Positions 1 to 8,439 of a DNA stretch of 11,014 nt are shown piece after piece. This DNA is from Pseudomonadota bacterium. GTDB lineage: Bacteria; Pseudomonadota; Gammaproteobacteria; Burkholderiales; Gallionellaceae. Below the pieces are notes generated by a model. It had not been told where the DNA came from, did not search any database, and was given only the letters and a program-made list of their open reading frames with translations. The position numbers and the translations under genes are program-made. Where the stretch lies: NCBI GenBank assembly GCA_021783525.1, contig JAJXTT010000030.1:1-11014 (forward strand). Direction: 5' to 3'. Position 1 is the first letter of the stretch, and every line of letters begins with the position of its first letter.

Positions 1-1
1 T

Positions 2-1516
2 CTAGGTGTCGTCGCGCAAAGCCCCGTCAACCAATTGCTGTATGACGGGCTGCAAGTGTTGCAGCATCGCGGGCAGGATGCGGCGGGTATCGCGACGCTG
101 GAACGCAACACCTTCCATTTGCACAAGGGCAATGGACTGGCACACGACGTGTTCCGCACCCGCAACATGCGCGCACTGACGGGCAATGCCGGCATCGCCC
201 ATGTGCGCTATCCGACGGCGGGTTCCGCGATCGACCACAACGAGGCGCAGCCGTTCTATGTGAACTCGCCGTTCGGCGTGGTGCTGGGTCATAACGGCAA
301 CCTGACCAACACGGCACAACTGCAGAAGGAGTTGTTCCTCGAGGACATGCGCCATGTGAACACCAATTCCGATTCGGAAGTGCTGCTCAACGTGCTGGCG
401 CACGAACTTCAGGCGAACGCGACGAACTTCCGTCTCGATCCCTCGATCATCTTCTCCGCCGTCGCTGCCGTGCATCGGCGCTGCCGTGGCGCATATGCCG
501 TGGTAGCGATGATCTCCGGCTACGGCCTGCTGGCGTTTCGCGATACGCACGGCATCCGGCCGCTGGTGGTGGGGTCGGCCAAAACGGATAAAGGCGTGGA
601 TTATCTGGTGGCTTCGGAAAGCGTGGCACTGGATACGCTGGGCTTCAAGTTCCTGCGCGACATTGCGCCCGGCGAGGCGGTATTCATCGATCTCGACGGC
701 AACTTCCACAGCCAGCAATGCGCGCAGCATGCGGAACTGAATCCCTGCATTTTCGAGTATGTCTATTTCGCGCGTCCCGATTCGATGATCGACGGCATCT
801 CGGTATACGAGACGCGCCTGAACATGGGCGAATACCTGGCGGAGAAACTCTTGCGCGAGTGGCCGGATCATGACATCGACGTGGTGATTCCCATCCCGGA
901 TTCCAGCCGCCCCAGTGCGCTGCAATTGGCCAATCATCTCGGCATCCCGTTCCGCGAAGGTTTTGTGAAGAACCGTTATATCGGCCGTACCTTCATCATG
1001 CCGGGGCAGGCGATGCGCAAGAAATCGGTGCGCCAGAAACTCAATGCGATCAGCGTCGAATTCAAGGGCAAGAACGTGCTGCTGGTGGACGATTCCATCG
1101 TGCGCGGCACGACCAGCCGCGAGATCGTGCAGATGGCGCGCGATGCCGGGGCGCGCAAAGTGTATTTCGCTTCCGCCGCGCCACCCGTGAAATTCCCCAA
1201 CGTTTACGGCATCGACATGCCCAGCCGCAAGGAGCTCATCGCCACCGGACGCACGGACGAAGAGATCTGCCGCGAGATCAGTGCGGACCGCATCATCTAC
1301 CAGGATCTCGACGACCTAAAGGCGGCGGTGCAGAAGTGCAACCCGAAGATCACCAGGTTCGACTGTTCCTGTTTTGACGGAGAATACATCACCGGCGACA
1401 TCACGGCCGACTACCTGGATCGCGTCGAAGCCGCCCGCGCGGGCGGCAAGGCAAACAGGAAGTTGGAAGATGACCAGCTGGAACTCGACCTGGTAATGAG
1501 CGCGAGTTCGATGTGA
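2..1516 (+). CDS. purF: amidophosphoribosyltransferase PurF (5' end cut by window edge)
   Basis: Glutamine PRPP amidotransferase catalyses the first committed step of purine synthesis: PRPP plus glutamine gives 5-phosphoribosylamine. The reading frame is open from base 2 and begins LGVVAQSPVNQLLYDGL. This matches the family N-terminus MCGI(L/V)GVV, so only about four codons are missing, including the catalytic N-terminal cysteine. Full length would be about 508 residues against 505 in E. coli. The glutaminase domain shows HRGQDAAG and LGHNGNLTN (about residues 99-107). The phosphoribosyltransferase domain shows PIPDSSRPSA and the PRPP loop VDDSIVRGTTS (D367-D368), followed by CFDGEYITGD. The first ATG in the window, at 35, is internal and is not the start. 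The gene upstream is not visible; cvpA is usual there. Identification is secure. Confidence 0.97.
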   Translation, partial: LGVVAQSPVNQLLYDGLQVLQHRGQDAAGIATLERNTFHLHKGNGLAHDVFRTRNMRALTGNAGIAHVRYPTAGSAIDHNEAQPFYVNSPFGVVLGHNGNLTNTAQLQKELFLEDMRHVNTNSDSEVLLNVLAHELQANATNFRLDPSIIFSAVAAVHRRCRGAYAVVAMISGYGLLAFRDTHGIRPLVVGSAKTDKGVDYLVASESVALDTLGFKFLRDIAPGEAVFIDLDGNFHSQQCAQHAELNPCIFEYVYFARPDSMIDGISVYETRLNMGEYLAEKLLREWPDHDIDVVIPIPDSSRPSALQLANHLGIPFREGFVKNRYIGRTFIMPGQAMRKKSVRQKLNAISVEFKGKNVLLVDDSIVRGTTSREIVQMARDAGARKVYFASAAPPVKFPNVYGIDMPSRKELIATGRTDEEICREISADRIIYQDLDDLKAAVQKCNPKITRFDCSCFDGEYITGDITADYLDRVEAARAGGKANRKLEDDQLELDLVMSASSM

Positions 1517-1520
1517 CGCG

Positions 1521-1550
1521 TTGACAGCTCGCGGTGGAGGGTGTTACTTT
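1521..1550 (+). promoter_or_regulatory. sigma-70 promoter for the metZ leader
   Basis: A consensus -35 TTGACA lies at 1521-1526, five bases after the purF stop. After an 18-base spacer comes the -10 TACTTT (1545-1550), preceded by TGT, which makes an extended -10. The predicted start is near 1557, exactly where the 5' strand of the aptamer's P1 helix begins. The -10 hexamer alone is weak (3 of 6), but the -35, the TGn and the fit with the RNA structure downstream support it. It would drive metZ and probably pncC. Confidence 0.65.
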
Positions 1551-1556
1551 CCATTT

Positions 1557-1611
1557 GCGCCGATTTGAGGAACAGCTTGCGGGCGCTTGATAAATACTGC
1601 TAAAGCGAGGG
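1557..1611 (+). promoter_or_regulatory. SAM-II-like riboswitch aptamer upstream of metZ
   Basis: The leader folds as an H-type pseudoknot matching the SAM-II (metA/metZ) riboswitch. P1 is GCGCC (1557-1561) with GGCGC (1582-1586). The first loop begins GATTT (1562-1566), as in SAM-II. The segment after P1 carries TTGATAAAT (1587-1595) and then GCTAAA (1599-1604), the two best-conserved stretches of the class. P2 can form from GCTTGC (1575-1580) with GCTAAAGC (1599-1606), leaving T1601 unpaired at the position equivalent to the SAM-contacting U44 of the solved structure. T1564-T1566 and T1578 match the other uridines at the ligand site, mapped from memory of that structure. The next gene is metZ, a standard target of this class. 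SAM-II is known mainly from Alphaproteobacteria, so finding it here is unusual. SAM-V shares the binding core and is the alternative. Confidence 0.78.
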
Positions 1612-1646
1612 AAACCCGGTTTAGCGCTAAGCTTTCCGGGTTTTTT
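1612..1646 (+). terminator. intrinsic terminator in the metZ leader
   Basis: AAACCCGG (1612-1619) pairs with CCGGGTTT (1636-1643), an eight-pair stem closed by a 16-base loop. The loop contains the self-complementary TTAGCGCTAA (1621-1630). The stem runs into TTTTTT (1641-1646). It lies directly after the aptamer and before the metZ ribosome site, so it acts on the leader transcript, not only as the end of purF. TTTAGC (1620-1625) in its loop is complementary to GCTAAA (1599-1604) of the aptamer, and CCC (1615-1617) can pair instead with GGG (1609-1611), giving a competing antiterminator. Confidence 0.8.
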
Positions 1647-1689
1647 ATTGGCGGCGCTGTCGGCGTGGACAGGCTGCAAGGACGAAAAA

Positions 1690-2856
1690 ATGACCGATTC
1701 ATACCAGCCGGAGACGCTGGCCCTGCGTGCGGGCAGCGTGCATAGCCAGTTCCATGAGCACAGCGAAGCGCTATTCCTGACTTCCAGCTTTACCTTTGAC
1801 AGCGCGGAGCAGGCCGCCAAGCGCTTCATCGGCGAGGAGCCGGGCAACATTTATTCCCGCTTCACCAATCCTACTGTCACCATGTTCGAGGAACGTCTGG
1901 CCGCGCTGGAAGGCGCCGAGCAATGCGTGGCGACGTCATCCGGCATGTCCGCCATCCTGTCGGCCTGCATGGGTTTGCTGAAGGCAGGCGATCATGTCAT
2001 TGCGTCGCAGAGCATCTTCGGCTCGACAGTGAACCTGTTCAACAACGTGCTGAAAAAATTCGGGGTGGAAACGACGTTCGTTTCCGCCACGAATGTCGGG
2101 CAATGGCGGGCAGCGGTGCGCCCGAATACCAAGCTCTTCTTCCTGGAGACCCCGTCCAATCCGCTGACCGAAATTTCCGACATCGCGGCGATCGCCGCCG
2201 TGGCGAAAGCCTGTGGCGCGCTGCTGGCAGTGGATAATTGCTTCTGCACACCCATTCTGCAAAAGCCGCTGGAATTGGGGGCGGATATCGTGATCCATTC
2301 CGCGACCAAATACATCGACGGGCAGGGACGCGTGCTGGGCGGCGCCGTGCTGGGCAGCAAGAAGCTGATGGAGCCGGTGTACGGTTTCCTGCGCACCACC
2401 GGCCCGACCATGAGCGCGTTCAACGCCTGGGTGTTCCTGAAGGGCATCGAGACGCTCAAGCTGCGCATGGAAGCGCACAGCGCCAATGCACTGCAACTGG
2501 CCCAATGGCTGGAGAAGCAACCCAATGTGGCGCGCGTGTTCTATCCCGGGCTGCCATCGCATCCGCAACATGCGCTGGCACAAAAGCAGCAGAAGACCGG
2601 CGGTGGCATCGTGGCATTCGAAGTGAAAGGCGGCAAGGCGGCGGCCTGGCGCGTCATCGACAACACCAAGTTGCTTTCCATCACCGCGAACCTGGGGGAT
2701 ACCAAGACCACCATCACCCACCCGGCGACCACGACGCATGCGCGGATCTCACCGGAAGCGAGGGCGGCGGCAGGCATAGACGACGGCCTGATCCGCATCG
2801 CTGTGGGGCTGGAGGCAGTCGTCGATATCCAGAACGACCTGGCCCGGGGACTGTAA
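1690..2856 (+). CDS. metZ: O-succinylhomoserine sulfhydrylase MetZ
   Basis: A PLP-dependent Cys/Met-metabolism enzyme that converts O-succinylhomoserine (possibly O-acetylhomoserine) plus sulfide to homocysteine in methionine synthesis. The protein is 388 residues, normal for the family. It shows FLTSSFTF, YSRFTNPTV, the cofactor-stacking SSGMSAI region, ETPSNPL, and the Schiff-base lysine K207 in HSATKYIDGQGR. TANLGDTKTTITHPATTTH and GLIRIAVGLE near the C-terminus are also typical. The ATG at 1690 is chosen because AAGGA lies seven bases upstream and the product starts like known MetZ proteins. An upstream in-frame ATG at 1648 sits right after the terminator's T-run and adds only an unrelated leader. 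The gene follows purF, is probably controlled by the SAM-responsive leader, and is followed after three bases by pncC. MetB and MetY are the alternatives; residue pattern and neighbourhood favour MetZ. Confidence 0.93.
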   Translation: MTDSYQPETLALRAGSVHSQFHEHSEALFLTSSFTFDSAEQAAKRFIGEEPGNIYSRFTNPTVTMFEERLAALEGAEQCVATSSGMSAILSACMGLLKAGDHVIASQSIFGSTVNLFNNVLKKFGVETTFVSATNVGQWRAAVRPNTKLFFLETPSNPLTEISDIAAIAAVAKACGALLAVDNCFCTPILQKPLELGADIVIHSATKYIDGQGRVLGGAVLGSKKLMEPVYGFLRTTGPTMSAFNAWVFLKGIETLKLRMEAHSANALQLAQWLEKQPNVARVFYPGLPSHPQHALAQKQQKTGGGIVAFEVKGGKAAAWRVIDNTKLLSITANLGDTKTTITHPATTTHARISPEARAAAGIDDGLIRIAVGLEAVVDIQNDLARGL

Positions 2857-2859
2857 GTA

Positions 2860-3402
2860 ATGAAGCGAGCAAAGAAAAGAGCGCGTCCCGCAGTTGCAAG
2901 CGGGCAGGATTCCGGGCGGCTGTTGGCGCAGCAGGTCGGCGTTGCGCTCAAGCAACATGGCATGGCGCTGGTGACGGCCGAATCCTGTACCGGCGGCGGC
3001 GTGGCCCAGGCGGTCACCATGATATCGGGCAGTTCCGCCTGGTTCGATCGCGGCTTTGTGACTTACTCCAACGCTTCCAAAGAGGAAATGCTGGGCGTTT
3101 CCCCGGATACACTGGAGGCGCATGGTGCGGTAAGCGAGCAGACGGTGCGCGAAATGGTGGACGGCGCGCTGCAATACAGCCGCGCCCAAGTGGCTGTTTC
3201 GGTGAGCGGCGTCGCCGGACCCACTGGAGGCACGCCGGAGAAGCCGGTCGGCATGGTCTGGTTCGCCTGGGGAACCAACGAATCCGTGCATGCGGAGTGC
3301 CATCACCTCTCCGGCGATCGCGATGCCATTCGCGCAAAGTCGGTGCAGATCGCGCTGCAGGGTGTGCTCAACATAATGAATACAATCACAAAAATGGCTT
3401 AA
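2860..3402 (+). CDS. pncC: nicotinamide-nucleotide amidohydrolase PncC (CinA C-terminal domain family)
   Basis: A 180-residue stand-alone CinA C-terminal domain. In E. coli this protein (YgaD/PncC) deamidates NMN to nicotinate mononucleotide and so recycles pyridine nucleotides. Visible family motifs are TAESCTGGG (residues 39-47, with the conserved serine S42), GSSAWFDRGFVTYSN, HGAVSEQTV, VSGVAGPTGG, EKPVGMVWFAW and SGDRDAIR. The N-terminus carries an extra basic stretch of about 15 residues (KRAKKRARP). The molybdopterin-like N-terminal domain of full CinA is absent. The ATG lies three bases after the metZ stop, so the two are probably co-transcribed and coupled. Placement just before recA matches E. 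coli. Confidence 0.92.
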   Translation: MKRAKKRARPAVASGQDSGRLLAQQVGVALKQHGMALVTAESCTGGGVAQAVTMISGSSAWFDRGFVTYSNASKEEMLGVSPDTLEAHGAVSEQTVREMVDGALQYSRAQVAVSVSGVAGPTGGTPEKPVGMVWFAWGTNESVHAECHHLSGDRDAIRAKSVQIALQGVLNIMNTITKMA

Positions 3403-3411
3403 GTCGCAAAG

Positions 3412-3425
3412 AGAACGAACGTTCT
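3412..3425 (+). promoter_or_regulatory. candidate SOS operator upstream of recA (GAAC-N4-GTTC type)
   Basis: AGAAC-GAAC-GTTCT is an inverted repeat whose last base is the first base of the proposed recA -35. This is where a LexA site would be expected. It resembles the CGAAC-N4-GTTCG class known from Gram-positive bacteria more than the CTGT-N8-ACAG box of beta- and gammaproteobacteria; no such box is present in the pncC-recA gap. Assignment to LexA is inference. Confidence 0.4.
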
Positions 3426-3453
3426 GTACAAGTCCGAATTGTTGTGCCACAAT
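3425..3453 (+). promoter_or_regulatory. candidate recA promoter
   Basis: TGTACA (3425-3430, 4 of 6) and CACAAT (3448-3453, 4 of 6) are separated by 17 bases. The predicted start is near 3460, about 27 bases before the recA ATG. The -10 is covered by a perfect odd palindrome, TTGTG-C-CACAA (3442-3452). Neither hexamer is strong, which would suit a regulated promoter. Confidence 0.45.
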
Positions 3454-3486
3454 CCGCCCCATCGAATTTTTGAAAGGGGAACACAA

Positions 3487-4512
3487 ATGGATGACAACAA
3501 GAGCAAGGCACTCGCGGCGGCACTGAGCCAGATCGAAAAACAGTTCGGCAAGGGTTCCATCATGCGCCTGGCCGAGGGCGAAGCGATCAAGGATGTCGAG
3601 GTTGTCTCCACCGGTTCCCTGGGGCTGGACATCGCACTGGGCGTCGGCGGTTTGCCGCGCGGCCGCGTGATCGAGATCTACGGTCCGGAATCTTCCGGCA
3701 AAACCACACTTACCCTGCAAGTCATCGCCGAGATGCAAAAACTCGGCGGCACCGCCGCTTTCATCGATGCGGAACACGCGCTCGACCCACAGTACGCGCA
3801 GAAACTGGGCGTCAGGGTGGAAGATCTCCTGATCTCGCAGCCGGACAACGGCGAACAGGCCCTTGAAATCGTCGATATGCTGGTGCGCTCCGGTTCCGTG
3901 GATATCGTGGTCGTCGACTCCGTGGCGGCGCTGACACCCAAAGCCGAGATCGAAGGCGAAATGGGCGATGCGCAGATGGGCCTGCATGCACGCCTGATGT
4001 CGCAAGCGCTGCGCAAGCTCACCGCCAACATCAACCGCTCCAATACCATGGTCATCTTCATCAACCAGATCCGCATGAAGATCGGCGTGATGTTCGGCAA
4101 CCCCGAAACCACCACCGGCGGCAACGCACTCAAGTTCTACGCCTCCGTGCGCATGGACATCCGCCGCACCGGTGCGATCAAGAAGGGCGACGAAGTCATC
4201 GGCAACGAGACCCGCGTCAAAGTGGTCAAGAACAAGGTCGCCCCCCCGTTCCGCGAGGCCAACTTCGACATCCTGTACGGGGAAGGCATTTCGCGCGAAG
4301 GCGAGATCGTCGAGCTGGGCGTGCTGCACAAACTGGTCGAGAAGTCAGGCGCCTGGTATTCCTACAAGGGCGAAAAGATCGGCCAGGGCAAGGACAATGC
4401 GCGCGAATTCCTGAAGGCCAATCCGGACATCGCCGCCGAGATCGAGAACAGTATTCGTGCCGCGGTCGGTGTCGCCGCCATAGGTACAAGTGCCGTCGCG
4501 GAAGAAGCCTGA
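3487..4512 (+). CDS. recA: recombinase RecA
   Basis: RecA forms ATP-dependent filaments on single-stranded DNA, drives strand exchange and promotes LexA self-cleavage. The product is 341 residues. Walker A GPESSGKTT is at residues 66-74 as in E. coli, Walker B IVVVDSVAAL follows, and the DNA-binding loop region reads INQIRMKIGVMFGNPETTTGGNALKFYAS (shown here only in part as conserved). The C-terminus is short, ending AVAEEA, with a smaller acidic tail than the 353-residue E. coli protein. The ATG at 3487 is chosen over the longer frame from 3439 because AAAGGGGA (3473-3480) stands six bases upstream and MDDNKSKALAAAL is the family start. recX overlaps its 3' end. Confidence 0.98.
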   Translation: MDDNKSKALAAALSQIEKQFGKGSIMRLAEGEAIKDVEVVSTGSLGLDIALGVGGLPRGRVIEIYGPESSGKTTLTLQVIAEMQKLGGTAAFIDAEHALDPQYAQKLGVRVEDLLISQPDNGEQALEIVDMLVRSGSVDIVVVDSVAALTPKAEIEGEMGDAQMGLHARLMSQALRKLTANINRSNTMVIFINQIRMKIGVMFGNPETTTGGNALKFYASVRMDIRRTGAIKKGDEVIGNETRVKVVKNKVAPPFREANFDILYGEGISREGEIVELGVLHKLVEKSGAWYSYKGEKIGQGKDNAREFLKANPDIAAEIENSIRAAVGVAAIGTSAVAEEA

Positions 4513-4951
4513 GTTAAGCCTGCGTGTCCGCGCCATGCGCTACCTGGCGCGGCGCGAGCATAGCCGGGCAGAACTGCACGCCAAGCTGCATCCTTATGTG
4601 CAGGAAGGCGAAGACCTGGAAGCCGTGCTGGACGAGCTGGAAAAACGCAATTGGCTCTCCGATGCCCGCGCGGCCACGCAATGGGTGGATGCCAAGCGTG
4701 GCCGCTTCGGTTCGCAGCGCATCGCGCATGAACTTCGGCAAAAAGGTATTCCCGAGAATCTGATCGTCGATGCGATGCCGCAACTGAAGGAAACCGAACT
4801 GGATGCGGCGCGTGAGGTGTGGCAGCGGAAGTTCGGCACACTTCCGCAAGACCCGATAGAAAAGGCCAGGCAGGTTCGCTTCCTGCAATCGCGCGGGTTT
4901 TCCATGGAGGTGATTTTCAAGGTATTGCGCACTCTGGACGCAGAAGAGTGA
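4490..4951 (+). CDS. recX: recombination regulatory protein RecX
   Basis: RecX binds RecA filaments and modulates their activity. The 153-residue product is all-helical in appearance and carries the family signatures SLRVRAMRYLARREHSRAEL near the N-terminus, WLSDARAATQWV, GSQRIAHELRQKGI, and the C-terminal RFLQSRGFSMEVI. The start is GTG at 4490, 23 bases inside recA, with AGG five bases before it. Overlap suggests translational coupling that keeps RecX well below RecA. The next in-frame ATG, at 4535, would remove part of the conserved SLRVRA stretch, so the GTG is preferred, though the start is not certain. Confidence 0.92.
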   Translation: MPSRKKPELSLRVRAMRYLARREHSRAELHAKLHPYVQEGEDLEAVLDELEKRNWLSDARAATQWVDAKRGRFGSQRIAHELRQKGIPENLIVDAMPQLKETELDAAREVWQRKFGTLPQDPIEKARQVRFLQSRGFSMEVIFKVLRTLDAEE

Positions 4952-4979
4952 TGCGCGCTCTGTTGCCGGTAATCTCCTG

Positions 4980-5009
4980 TTGCTCATTATCCCCGTTTGG
5001 GACTAAAAT
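4980..5009 (+). promoter_or_regulatory. candidate higBA promoter
   Basis: TAAAAT (5004-5009, 5 of 6) is a good -10. TTGCTC (4980-4985, 3 of 6) is a poor -35 with an 18-base spacer. A small inverted repeat, TCCC-cgttt-GGGA (4990-5002), fills the spacer and could be an antitoxin operator. The start predicted from the -10 falls at about 5016, the A of the toxin ATG. Confidence 0.45.
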
Positions 5010-5015
5010 CTGCCC

Positions 5016-5318
5016 ATGCGCGTGATCGCTTTATCCACCCTGAGGGTCTTCTGGGAAAACAATCCGCAATATCAAGATGCTCGTGAGCCTTGTTTGGCGT
5101 GGTATAGGCATGTTCTGGCGGCGGATTGGCATTCGCCGGTCGCAGTGAAGGCAGATTTCGGCAATGCCAGTGTCTTGAAGGATGGGCGGGTGGTCTTCAA
5201 TATCGCGGGCAACAAGTATCGGCTGGTGGTGTGGATCAACTATGCGTATTGCGTTGCCTACGTCAGGTTCATCGGTACGCACAAGCAGTATGACGCAATT
5301 GACGCGCAAACGATTTAA
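5016..5318 (+). CDS. higB: HigB-type toxin, mRNA interferase of a type II TA system
   Basis: A 100-residue HigB-family protein (RelE-like fold). Such toxins cleave mRNA and are neutralised by binding the antitoxin encoded downstream. Matching features are the N-terminus MRVIALSTLRVFWE, the LAADWHSP segment, the core ASVLKDGRVVFNIAGNKYRL, and the C-terminal YVRFIGTHKQYDAIDAQTI. Length is typical. The toxin-first order is the HigBA arrangement. No usable Shine-Dalgarno precedes the ATG: the nearest GGGA is 13 bases away and lies within the promoter spacer, so initiation may be leaderless or weak. The pair sits between recX and alaS, which are adjacent in E. coli, so it is probably an insertion. 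The ORF is intact; activity cannot be judged from sequence. Confidence 0.88.
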   Translation: MRVIALSTLRVFWENNPQYQDAREPCLAWYRHVLAADWHSPVAVKADFGNASVLKDGRVVFNIAGNKYRLVVWINYAYCVAYVRFIGTHKQYDAIDAQTI

Positions 5319-5322
5319 GGAG
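5317..5322 (+). promoter_or_regulatory. strong ribosome binding site for higA, overlapping the higB stop
   Basis: AAGGAG uses the last two bases of the toxin's TAA stop and lies five bases before the antitoxin ATG. The toxin start has nothing comparable. This favours antitoxin over toxin synthesis from one mRNA and brings ribosomes ending higB next to the higA start. Confidence 0.75.
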
Positions 5323-5327
5323 CAGAG

Positions 5328-5705
5328 ATGGACATCAAGCCGATCAAGACCAAAGCCGATTACCGTGCTGCACTGAAGGAGGTTGAGAGCCTGATGTCGG
5401 CCAAGGCCAATACGCCGGAAGGCGAGCGGCTCGATGTGCTGGTGACGCTGGTGGAAGCTTACGAGCGCAAGCATTTTTCAATGGAATTGCCCGATCCCAT
5501 CGAAGCGATCAAGTTCCGCATGGAAAGCGCCGGACTGAAGCCGAAAGATCTGCAGCCTATGATAGGTGGGCTGAATCGGGTATACGAGGTGCTGAATTAC
5601 ACCCGCCCGCTGACGTTATCAATGATACGCCGTTTGCATGAGGGGCTGGGCATTCCGGCCGAGTGCCTGATCAAGCCTTCCTCGCATCAACGGCACGCCG
5701 CATAA
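5328..5705 (+). CDS. higA: HigA-type antitoxin with HTH domain
   Basis: A 125-residue antitoxin of the long HigA type. It binds HigB and is expected to repress the higBA promoter through a helix-turn-helix domain. The N-terminal part (MDIKPIKTKADYRAAL and TPEGERLDVLVTLVEAYE, residues 1-46) is the family's acidic/helical segment. PDPIEAIKFRME (55-66) leads into the HTH, about 70-97: GLKPKDLQPMIGG followed by NRVYEVLNYTRPLTL. Family members usually read GS(R/K)GRVSEVLN(R/K)KRPL there, so the recognition helix is substituted at several positions. IRRLHEGLGIPAE follows and is typical. It starts nine bases after the toxin. alaS follows with a 34-base gap and no terminator. Confidence 0.88.
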   Translation: MDIKPIKTKADYRAALKEVESLMSAKANTPEGERLDVLVTLVEAYERKHFSMELPDPIEAIKFRMESAGLKPKDLQPMIGGLNRVYEVLNYTRPLTLSMIRRLHEGLGIPAECLIKPSSHQRHAA

Positions 5706-5739
5706 GACAACAACAAAATTCTTGATTCAGGACATCCAG

Positions 5740-8361
<2,622 letters not shown>

Positions 8362-8385
8362 TCTGGTGAGTCCGGGCGTGCATGT

Positions 8386-8428
8386 CGCTCCCGCGAGCGG
8401 CTGGCTGCGCCAGTAACGGGTCGCGACC
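8386..8428. repeat. three back-to-back inverted repeats after alaS
   Basis: CGCTC-ccgc-GAGCG (8386-8399), CTGGC-tgc-GCCAG (8401-8413) and the perfect palindrome GGTCGCGACC (8419-8428) follow one another within 43 bases. Each stem is five pairs. There is no T-run, so they do not form a classical terminator. They could be RNA hairpins protecting the alaS 3' end or remains of a recombination site. Function is unknown. Confidence 0.6.
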
Positions 8429-8439
8429 GCTACCCCTCC

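Noticed and set aside
2..937. Minus-strand open frame of 311 codons inside purF
   Set aside because: Shadow of purF; no motif or plausible ribosome site.
1557..1646. SAM-I (S-box) or SAH riboswitch in the metZ leader
   Set aside because: The long four-way-junction architecture of SAM-I cannot fit in this space, and the SAH-class pattern is not seen; the GATAAAT and GCTAAA strings point to the SAM-II/SAM-V group.
1648..1689. A longer MetZ starting at the ATG at 1648
   Set aside because: It begins two bases after the terminator T-run, has no ribosome site, and adds residues absent from MetZ proteins; AAGGA correctly precedes the ATG at 1690.
3439..3486. A longer RecA starting at 3439
   Set aside because: This start lies within the promoter region, and the family N-terminus plus the AAAGGGGA ribosome site fit the ATG at 3487.
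3403..3486. Canonical LexA box CTGT-N8-ACAG before recA
   Set aside because: The only CTGT in the gap (3424-3427) is followed at the right distance by GAAT (3436-3439), not ACAG.
2749..4329. Minus-strand open frame of 526 codons across pncC and recA
   Set aside because: It is a GC-rich shadow of recA and pncC: composition dominated by His, Asp, Ala and Arg, and no recognisable family.
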